Below, piece by piece: positions 49,675 to 61,200 of a DNA stretch of 64,000 nucleotides. Below the pieces are notes generated by a model. The model did not search any database and had not been told where the DNA came from. It worked only from the letters and a program-made list of their open reading frames with translations. This stretch comes from Diphasiastrum complanatum. Lineage: Eukaryota > Streptophyta > Lycopodiopsida > Lycopodiales > Lycopodiaceae. Position 1 is the stretch's first letter, and each line of letters opens with the position of its first letter. The translations under genes and the position numbers were made by a program. Location: contig CM055100.1 in NCBI GenBank assembly GCA_029204225.1, positions 52,906,875-52,970,874 on the forward strand, in the 5' to 3' direction.

Positions 49675-52200
49675 TCAACTAGCTGCCAAATTGTCAAGGT
49701 TGGATGGTCTGAACACATTAAAACCATCCCCAGAGGTTGCCACCATCAAACCATGTATTTGTGGATGCCAATGCAGCTCCTTCAAATTCTTCTGACCCTG
49801 CAAGTTGAAACAAGCATCCACAAGATTCATTACTAATAAAGATCTGATGTGTGCAATTTCACATACGTCTTCTTCTATCCATAAGAAGGATACAAATATC
49901 GTGCACCGTTGACAAGCTTGAAGATTGAAACAGAGTAATCTCATCTGCTATAATCAATACATTTTAGTTTAGAATGCCAATATCAACAAATTTGGTATGC
50001 AGCTCCATTTCAATGTGGGTTTCAACGTAAAATGACATAACACATTCTAAAAAGGGATAAACAACCCTTTGATGAAAATTGTAAAACACAGAGCATGAGC
50101 AAAATATGTGTCAGTTCTCAGGTCTAATAGCTCATCCCATCTCTTTTTAACGCCTGCTGCAACACTTGTGTGTAATAACCATTAAAAAAAAAATTCAAAT
50201 CAAGACAATTTAGATGACTCATAAAATGGGGGGGGGGGAACCAGCTTTTCGATTTTTAGCCCTGGTGATGAGCTTGGAGTCTGAACCTCAAGATTCAAGT
50301 CTAACGGCATATGAATTAGACTATCCCAAAGATTCAATGTATTTGGGGGATTCATATGTTGGCAGACCAGAAGGCTTCAATCTAATATGTTCTACAACAT
50401 ACATATTATTAGACTACCAGAAGATTTGAATCTCAGAAGATTCAAAACCATTAAGATTTTACAAAGCACATATGTAACTTAGGTTCTTAGAAATCCATTC
50501 CGACCCTTTTGGGCCGGAACGTACAGTACTTTCCGGAACATACTGGGTCGGAACGTTTTTCGTTTAATATAAAAAAAACAGGTCAAAATCTATAGTAGTT
50601 GAAAGGCAGGAAGAAGATATTTGACAAAAACAAGAGAGGAAACAAATCGATGTGAAACAAATCGCATATTTCAGCTCTCAGGGATTCCAGTAGTTTCACT
50701 ACCGAAACTACTGTAATAGGAGGTAGGTTAGTCATTCACTTTCAGCTTTGTCATCTGATGCTTTACAGCCAACAAGCCCCAGGGGACCTCTAATAATGTC
50801 ACTCTGCTAAATGTAGACCCAACAACCTTTCATGATGAGAATAGCAAAGTATAGGGAATAAAGGGTAGGCATTACCTCATCCTGACATTGGGTATTCATA
50901 GCTTGTGAATCATAAATGATTCACCATCTGCATTATATTATTTCACATGAACAAAAACTTACCTCCGGCCCCTGCAAACGAACCATCACAACATGGCGGG
51001 AATTGCAATAGAGCTACATTAGTTGCCCATTCCGACCATAGTAGCTGTCAAAATCTGATCTACTGGATGGCTGTCTCAATCACGCATATCTCTCTCAACC
51101 ATCTACATTTATCCAGCGTAGATGACACTCCAGCGATCTCCAGTGTAGTTTTTTATAGGTTGAAGAGTATCGCTTTTTTTTCTTTGTTGAAAAATACGTA
51201 TTTAAAAAAAAAAAAATTGGTCAAGTTCCGGAACAGTTGGGCACGACAAAAATATCTAAACTCCAAAAAGTTTGAATTTATTGAAGGTTTTGATTTCTTT
51301 ATTTATGAATTTTGACTCGGTATCAGAAGCTTTCAAACTGAGTAGAATTTACAAAGGTAAATTTCAAGGTTCATTATTAGGCTCCACATGAATCTGATAA
51401 CATATAACATTCAAGTTGATTGTTGTTTGTAGTTAGAGTCTACCTCAGGAGATTTGAACAGCTTAGAGCAGGTTAGAGATCGAAAAGCTTAAAATCTTGG
51501 AAGATTTGGAAGAGAGGGGTTAAATTTATGTCGTATTATATCAAAATATGCTACCCGAGGTTCAATTTTGAACCTAAAGGCTTCTTTAAAGAATGTGAAC
51601 AAGTTTACCCTTGCAAATCTTGAATCAAGAAGGCTCAATTCTCTGAAATTACCTGAAGTCATAGACTGCTCCCTCATCTTCCAGATTTTCTTATGAGTAC
51701 AAAATTCTCATTTGATAAGTTAGATTGCCAAAAGATTCGAATCAACCAAGGTTCATAGTCAGACTCAATATGCATTTGATATTATGGTTCAGGATTAGAC
51801 TGCATACGAATTAAAACTCAATATCAAAGATTTGACTCCACAGAAGTCGCTGTATGTAAGTTCAACAGTGAGAAAGTATGAATCTCAGAAGGTTTTGAGA
51901 GAATGATAATATATTTTATATGATGATGTACTAATATGTGAACCCAGGTTCAATAAAAAAACCTAATTGGTTCATGATTGTAGAGTCTCCAATGCAATCT
52001 CGAATTGAGAAGGTTAAAAGATTGTTAGGAATTATCTCAATGAACCCTTGGAAAATGGAAGAACCACGCCTTGGTAAACCCTAGCTAATCTCCTAAACTC
52101 CATGGACATATCTTCAAGTGTCGCTTGAAGGGGAGTGACCACTACTTTAGATAGAGCGCGCGCGCACACACACACACCCACACACACATCACACACATGA

Positions 52201-52232
<32 letters not shown>

Positions 52233-55200
52233 CTAAAATAGTGGTCACTCCTGTTCAAGCGACACTTGAAGATATAGATAGATAGACATACATATCAATA
52301 TCAATTCTGCAACCGGTGATTTTGGTCAAGCCAAAATTTCCCCAATTCCTACTAATGGAAGATACAGGTAACTTACAGACTTGTGATATTTAGACATCTG
52401 TTGGCAGCGTAAGTCCAAATGCATGCTTAGCTCTGTCTTGAGCGCTACGAATACAGTCACGTGCCACTTGCAACATTTCTTGCATATCATGCAAGAAATC
52501 CACCTATTTCTAGATCTTAACAGGCTTTATTGGTCTGAACATAGCTAACTTAGTTAACCTGTCCACTACAACCCAAATAGAATTATTCTAACGTTGGCTC
52601 TCGGGAGTCCAACTACAAAATCCATAGATATGCTTTCCCATCATTTCTGAGGAATATCTAAGGGATGTAATAACCCTCCAACCTTTAAGCATCCGCTTTG
52701 GCTAGCTGACAAGGTTTACATTTAACCACATAAGACTCGACAAATGGCTTGAGTTTTGGCCAATAAAACCTCTAATGACCAAGTCCAAAGTCCTGTGTAT
52801 TCCTGGATGACCTGCATAGGGTATGTCATGACATATAAAAAGACTGTAATCTATAACAAAATGTTTTCTATTATTGTATACAAACTCAATCAACAGAATG
52901 TAATCTTCCCAGTGAAATTGCCCGATATCTTCCATAGTATGATTAGTCCTTTCCGTTTGGCCATTTGATTCAGGATTATAAGAACTAAAACTAAGAGAAG
53001 TTTCCATACAACCAAAATAATCTTTCAACAAAGATCTGGGCTAATTCAGAAGCCTTCATAGTTGACTTAACTGGTATCAACGCAGCTAACTTAGTTAATT
53101 TATTTGCTACAACCCAAATAGAACCATTTTTCCATTGGGTCTTTGGAAGTCCAACTATAAAGTCCATCGATTGACTCCCCCATCTCTTATATTGGCCAAT
53201 AAAACTCTCTTCTAACCAAGTCAAGAGTCTTGTGTATACTGGGATGTCTAGCACATGGTGTGTTATGACCATAGAACCCACGGTTCCCAGAACTGTGGGT
53301 CCTGGGAACCATGGAAGGAATCGTACCTACGGTACCTCTATTTGATTAAATAATTAATCAATTGATTGATTGATTAATAAATTACCAAATTCACAGATTT
53401 CACAGATGATTTCATAGATTTCACAGATGATACAGATTTGGCAGATTTCACATGATGTACAGATGATTTGACAGATGATACAGATGATTTGTCAGATGTG
53501 AAATCATCTGAAATCATCACTGATTTGACAGATTTCACATGATGTACAGATGATACAGATGATTTCACAGATGATACAGATGATTTGAGTCATTTGACAG
53601 ATGATTGACAGATTTCACAGATGATTTCACAGCAATCACAGATTTCACAGATTTTTTTGGCCCTTTTTTTGCACATTTTTGGGTGATTTTTGGGGGGGGG
53701 AACTAAAAAATAATTAATTAATTAATCGGTACGGTTCACCACGGTTCTGGGCAAAAAAATATTTAGGAAACGTACGGTTCACTGTACGGTTCTCAAAACC
53801 GTGGTGAACCGATAACGGTTCATTAATTCTATGGTCATGACATTCAAACGAAATCTTATGCTTGAGCTCATCATCCTCCGGTACACAAACTTTTCCATTC
53901 CAAAATAGTAATCCATCTCGAATAGTAAATTGTTCCACGATGTTCTTATCTTTCTTTGTTAGCTGAGACCCCTATGAACTAATCTCAACACTATCCTCAT
54001 TTCTTCCGCACCGAGCTAAACCAACTCACGCGTAAAGAATTCACACTTGGATTCCTTAGCGTAGAGTAACTCCCGCCGGAGCTTCATCAAGACAATTCTA
54101 ATATGCTCTATGTATTCTACAAAGGCCTTACTATAGACGAGAATATCATCTAGGAAGATACCACAAACTTTCCGAAATATGGACCAAAAGAAGTGTTCAT
54201 CATTTGCTCGATCGTTGCTAGAGCGTTCATTAACCCAAAAGGCGACACGAAGAACTCATAATAGCCAAATCTAGTATGAGATCCAGTCTTTTGGACATCT
54301 TCTGATTTAATTCTTATCTGATGCCCGTTATGAGGTTTTGGGGAGGGCTCGCTACCCTGTCCTAAGATCTATCTTAGTGAAGTATTTAGCCCCACCCAGG
54401 CAATTTACAAGGTCATCCATCCTGGGTGATAGATATTTGTTCTTGATAGTCACTTAATATAACCCTTTGTAATCCTCTTCGTTTTCAAAAGAACAGGAGT
54501 GACTTATTGGGCTGGATACGTCCCATCCTCAGATAGTTTTCTATTTGATTTAAAATCACTTTGTGACATGAAGATTGTGAGAATAACAAGTGCATGGAAT
54601 TACTAAAAGTGGCCCAAACTAAGCATTCAAGAGAGTAAACTTTTACATCCAAGAAGTTATTTCACTCAAAAGAGGTGCAAAATGAAAACTACCGAACTAT
54701 GTTCATTCTGTACTAAGCGAAATATATGTACCATATCGTTCCATACATGAGGAGTAAACTCTTCATGCAAGAGCTTTTGACTCTGTCAAAAAAACAGTCT
54801 AACAAGCAATAGAAAAGAGACTGAAGCTGAAACTTCACCTGATGAACAAAAAGAAGCTGGGGCGGTAAATCTTCTGGTGCTTCTGCCTGCTTTTGTTCTA
54901 GTTGTGCCTGGTATGCTGCTTCCTCCTCAGCATCACGTTCCAAAGACAGGTCCCAAATGCTGGATCCAACAGCAGCATGTCGCAGAATAAAGATAAATAA
55001 AGAACATGCAAGTTTGATAGAAAAGGTGTCCCACAATAGGGTTCCTTCAGAGAACTACTAGTCTAGTAGTGAATTTCCATAGAAAGCACTTCATAAACAC
55101 CAAGAAAACATGCAATAACAAGTAATCCCTGCAGTTCTATCATGTTAACAGGGTTGATAAAAGACATACGTTAGCTGGTTGTCTGCAGATGTTGCTGCCA

Positions 55201-58200
55201 CCGTTGAAGCTTCATGTGGACTCCACTCAATGGATGTGATAGGTGCATTATGGTACTTGAAATGTGCTATAAAAGAATCATCCTGTGAAACAGCAAAAAA
55301 TGAGAAGATGATCACTTTCCTCGGTTACCTCAACTGGGAAAATAAGACAAGATGAAAGAAAGAGCTTGAAGTATGACCCCATTCAATATCATAGAGCTTA
55401 TAATATGCAAAAGTAAAAGTTAAGAGTTTTAATTGGAAGAAAAAGACACCTTCAGGCTTCCCCACAATGCTTACAAAGCTGCATACATTATTCTAGTGTG
55501 GCATACATATAGCAAATAATAAACTAGCTATTTCATAACTAGAGTGGATATTTGATTTTGAATTTTTTTTTAACTCACTAGTACTACCAGATTAGAATGA
55601 TTCACATGCAAGCAGTCCACTGATGTTATGAACCTAATCACATATATTGAATCGAATGAAACCAGAAAAGAGCAAATAACATTCACAAGGCAATCTCCAA
55701 CTAAGAAAACTTGATGAATAACGATGGCTACCAAAAAGCTCAGGCGGGTCTCCGACTAAGATCTCCAGAAAAACATAGAACTCCCCCACGAGAAAGTCAG
55801 GACACCAAACTAGTACCCCCTATTTATACTGAAATGGAAAAACTCTAGAAGGTATCTAAATAAGGCTAGATAACAACTTAGGCCTGTAAAAACTAATGCA
55901 AGACCCTAGTAAGTTGCGGGTACTCGTTCATCATAACAGAGAAGTATGGACTATACAATGAATGTCCATAACCATAACACTCCTCGTTTTTTCAACATTG
56001 CCATCAATGTGGGCTTGGATGTTTAACTACTAGAGCTACTTTTGTACCGCTAGTTGTAGTTTTCATGCTGGTGGTGTCAATCCAAAGGACCCCCTACAAC
56101 TATGGAGAAACCAGCTTTTGGTAACATGTAGCTTGTGCTTCCAAAGGAAGATCTAAGCTTGAAAACCAGATCCTGGCCTAAAGGATCGATAAAAATCAAC
56201 ACACTCCATAGAAGGTACACGTTGAAGAACAACTTCCTTGTCAAGAACTTTCTCTCAGATAATACTGATTGGTTGTCACAATAGATGGTAGTCGAAGCCT
56301 CTGCTTCCACCACGTGAATCTTCACAAAAAGTCTTTTCATCCAAAGAGCTTCCTTGTATTCAATAGTGAATGCTTTATACTCGGCCTTGGTTGATGAAAC
56401 TGAGACGCTATCTTGCTTCTCTGACATTCATGAAATAGCTCCACTATATCATCAACATATAAAGTAAAGTGCCATCATTTTGCTCATTTTTTAGTAAAAT
56501 GAATGGTCATGCTCATTCCTCCAAAACCCGAAAGCTACCAAGTATGAATCAAGCCTAAAATACCCAGATCACGGTGCTTGCTTTAGAACATACAAGCTTT
56601 CGTTGAGTTGACATACAAGATCTTTCCCATGGACTACATACCCCTTGCGTTGTTCCATGCACAACTCGTCATCAAGGTAACCATTCAAATTTCAAGATGA
56701 CACAAATTTCATCCACAGATAGCAAGAGAAATAAGAGTCCAATAGTGCGAAGGTCTCTTCACAATCAATGCCATATATCTATGCATACCCCTTGACCACC
56801 AACCTTGATTTGTGCTTATTGATAGAGTCATAAGGGTTGTAACTCAACTTATAAATCCACTTACAACCTACAACTTTCTTGCCTTAAGGAAGCTTGACAA
56901 GATCCCAATTTCAGTTCCTTTCAAGAGTTTAATACTCTTCACCCATTGCCTTGCTCCATTCAATTTGTTGGACATCTTCAAAGAAAGTAGGCTCTTTTAG
57001 TTGAGAAATAGAAGTCATTAGCACAAAATTTGTTCCCTCCACAACTTGCTTACCTTTTTTAACATATGTAACCTTAGATGGGAGAATCTCTCGTAAGGTT
57101 CCATCATATGCTATTTGTAGACAGAAACATCCCACTACCCTCTCATATAGTGTCATGAAAGCCAAAAAATATTATGAGAATCAAAGACCTTGCACCTGCA
57201 GGATAAGCATATACAAGGTACTAAGTCAAAATCGCATGTGTTCCAAAAGCAACAAGACACCCTTTCTCTCCTGAACTTATCCTCTTCAATAAGAATGAAT
57301 ATATGACCATAAGTGGAGTGGTGAACCACCAAAGCTCAAGAAACGAATGCTCGTGTTTCATCCCACCATAGGATACAATCCAAATCCACCCTCCATGCCC
57401 TAGCCTGTAAGCTGAACCAAGCAGGATCCAACCTCCAACCGTACCAGCATCCCATACCACCACTAGAGCTCTCAGCCATCTCCTACCCCTAGTTAGCTCT
57501 CATCTTGGCTATGCACATGCGCACCACCATCCACCTTCTCCTAGGTAGATAGAATGAATGGTAAGTGAGATCTCCTCCTCTTCTATACCTTGAAGGTAGA
57601 ACTCTCCATGCCAAGCATATATCCTTGATTACGACAAGTGGCCGACATGCAGTCCACCAATCATTGGTCAGGTCAATAGGCCAGTCCGATGTCCAATTTC
57701 AAGTTAGGTGTGGGACCCAAGAGGTTGGTCCCTAACAGGAGTAGTAAGCCAAGTATAAAGGGTAGTGGCATATTGATTCTAGGTGTACAAATTGATCAAT
57801 GGAGGAGCAAGAGCATAACGATCACACCAGAAGGACCTGGAAGATGAGCCAAAAAATCTAGGAGTCTCGTATTTTCAACTTCCATATAGGCTGCCTTAAT
57901 GCATCATAGCAATGAGTGGTAGTGGCATCTTACATCGCATAGGACATGAGGAGGGGATACACGAGTCTGAATTAAATGGAGGTGTAACTAATGCCATTCC
58001 TCGGCATACCTTTGTTAGTTGGAACATATAGCCTTTTATTCGACAGTCCCATTATTTTGAATATTTGAACATTCTTCGAATTTCAAAATATTCAGATGAC
58101 TTCTGAACTATGTGAACTTTAGTGCATTCTTGCAGATTGTTCGAACTTGTGTGTAAAACTAAAGAATGTAAAAAAAGATTAGTACTGTATTTACAGCTAA

Positions 58201-61200
58201 TCCTCAATACTATCGATGCCCATCGAAGATAGAAATCCAGGAGGGGTACAATGTATTTAGAATTGAATTGCCCCCATGACAAATGGATAACATAAAACCA
58301 TGTAGGTGCCTAAAGCCACTAGGGGTCAATAGGCATTATATGTCAACACCCCCCCCCCCCCAAATGGCTATTTGAAGTGTGGGTCGACTTCAATGTGTTC
58401 TCTCTTGGCATGGTGTACGAGATTCTTGGACAGCTAAATGCAACTCTGACTGTCAAAATAAAGCATTGTAGAACTCACTTGAGCAAATTGCATATCACCA
58501 ACAAGTGCCTCAACCATATAGCCTCATAGGTGGCCCTCGTAGTCACCTTGTATTCAGCTTTTGTCGAAGACAATGCTATTGTAGGTTATTTCTTGTTGCA
58601 CAACGAAACCGCTCCAGAACCCAATTGAAATGAATAACCTATTGTCGATCTACGATCATCCTTGTCTCCTACCCAATCTGCATTAGAATAACCTTCCAAC
58701 CGAAGGTTTCCGTCATTTGTGTAACCAATGCCATATGTAGAAGTTCCTTTTACTCCGCTTGGCTGATTTCTAGTGTGCCTCTGTGGGTTTACTCATGAAT
58801 TGACTTGCAACACCAACTGCATGTGTCATGTCTAGTCTAGTATTTGTAAGGTATATCAAGTTGTCCACCAACCACAAAGAGTGTACCATCAGCCATAGGT
58901 GGCTTATTACTTGTATCACTAGGAGTGGCTATAGGCTTACAATCTTGAATCTTGCATATTGAATCTTCAAAGAAGCTCATTTGCATACTTTGCCCGGAAT
59001 ATAAAAAAGATAAAATGTTTCCTCCAAACTAATCCTAGGCAATAATGTATCAAACCAAATCTTTCATCTCGAATTCACGTGAAAGATCTCACTATTGTAC
59101 AACTTTTGGGATCTATATCTTTGGTAGGAACTCGCCCATCTCCTCATTCTAATTTCAGAAACTCACCTGCTGGTAGAAATCATTATGTGGCAAAATTTTA
59201 GTAGTCGAATAAAGAGGTGGCTCAAGTCTTAGTTCGACAATGTTTCTACTTGTGCAATCTCCTAGTTCATGTGGCTCAAACTCCTACATGGAGGCAGATG
59301 ATGAGCCATGTATCCATGATCAAATCTGAGTGGAAGGGACCTACCATGGAGCACCTAACGACGACAAAGTTGGTTGCTGAGCAAGACTTTGTAAATGAGC
59401 AATGGGCATTAATAATTATAGTCCTCCTCCTTGATTACCAGAGCAAGAGTTCATATTGCTTTTCTAAGGTTGATCAATAACCTGTCGATTCATAGAAATT
59501 AACCCTGTTGTTTTTCTTGAGACTAAACAACACCCTGTACTGTTGATTTTGAACAGCTAATTAACAACCTTAGCTTCCAAATTTTATTAGAAACAACAAA
59601 ATCTACCACATGACAGAACTTGAACTTGGATGGATTCTAGAACTTGAAGAAACAACTTTTGTGATATTAGTTCAGATAGACAAGAGAGTTTCTACCACAT
59701 AAACAAGCTACTATGGCTTGGATAGAAACCAAACCGATACAACATAGAATGACAACCACACAGCTTGCTTGTAACAATAAACTTATCATTTGCCACCATG
59801 ATAAGAAACAATGAAGCATCCTCAATTTCAATTTACTTATATAGACCCATACTCTAAACTCCCTCTTAGAACTTGGACCTTTGTCGATTCCAACCTCGAT
59901 TTAACCTTGTCCAATCTTAGAACTTCTGAAGTTGACCTTCCTGTAACTTCCAGCCACTTGCATGTGTACCAAGTATTTCCAATAGTGATTGGCAACCTGT
60001 AGCAATTTACCATTGCTCAGCTCCTAGGATAATGTAGGTGCGATGAACTCCTACGTAGTTGCGCTCCAGCCCTATGTAGGTGTAGTTGTGCTCAACTCCA
60101 ACGATCAAGTGCACTAATGTCTTCTTGTTGATTGTAGCTTGCTGAAGTTTGCCGACTTCTTGTTGATAGTTGATTCTTGCTTCTTTAAACACAATCTGAA
60201 GTCCTGATTGGTAGTGGAGGATAGATCTGAAAAGGTACCATCCTTCTCATAAGCAGAGCCTTCTCTGCTTTCAAGCCTTCATGTATCAACAAAGCGCAAT
60301 CACCTCCATCGTCCACGATCAGATCTGGTCCAACACCAGGACCCCAATCCAAGGCGCGCTCTGTGCACCACTAGTATACCCACAGGTTTTCCCTCTTCCA
60401 CACAAAAACAGTCAGATTCCAGCAATGACTCAAACCTATAGCAACCTGTCTACAAATGTACTGCTTTCCAACAACCTGTGGACAGCACTAGCTAACTCTT
60501 CATGTATTAATGACTTAAAGTCGATCCTTGACAATCTGTCATTATAAGTGAGTCCAGCAAACAACTGTGAACAAACGATTTTCAGCAAATTGTTCTCCTC
60601 CTCCAGTGCACTTCTGTCCAGTCAACAATGGACAGCGCTCCTTAAGTAAGCACCCTTCTGATCTGTAGCAACCAGGTTCAACAATAAGTTTGCCACCAAA
60701 ACCTGCACTAACCTTCACCAATCTGCCCTGCAAATCTGAATCGATCTTTCTGCTATCTGCCTTGCAGATTTGTAAAATATATAACATTGACCTATAATCT
60801 TGGAGATTCTATTTTTATTCACATGTCCTCTTCATTGATCTGACTTTTCCTTTTTCTTGAGACTCCACGCTTAGCTGTCCTACACAAGGTTGCATCGAAC
60901 CGCAGTTCGAACCTTGAACCACGGTTTGAACCGTTCGAACCGTTCGGACCGGATTTTAAAAAAAAAAACCAAAATACCAAAAAAAAACGTTTTGGAAATT
61001 TTATATTTTCCCGGTTCGAACCGTTTTCCGATTCGAACCTGGCCTGACGGTTCGAACCGGAAAGAATCAGCCGGTTCGAATCGGGGTGCAACCTTGGTCC
61101 TACAACCACCTGAAATCTGAGGCAGATTTCATAATTTCCTCATGCAGCACAACTCCTCCTAGTAGCACCGAATCTCCTTCCACAAAGCTGCCACCCTTGT

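Larger units (their letters stand above)
52390..54560 (-). mobile_element. Ty3/gypsy pol remnant inside intron 7, rearranged
   Basis: On the minus strand, reverse transcriptase blocks ([20 protein letters not shown]) lie at about 54400, and [20 protein letters not shown] with a YxDD-like FLDD at about 54130. RNase H is absent. At 53938-53714 comes [20 protein letters not shown], the lead-in to the integrase zinc finger. A 564-bp MITE interrupts it. Integrase core continues at 53260-52990 ([20 protein letters not shown]) and [21 protein letters not shown] second zinc-finger lead-in ([17 protein letters not shown]) then begins a partial repeat of integrase. The C-terminal end [20 protein letters not shown] lies near 52490-52430. 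The order indicates two overlapping partial copies. It is on the same strand as the host gene. Confidence 0.75.
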
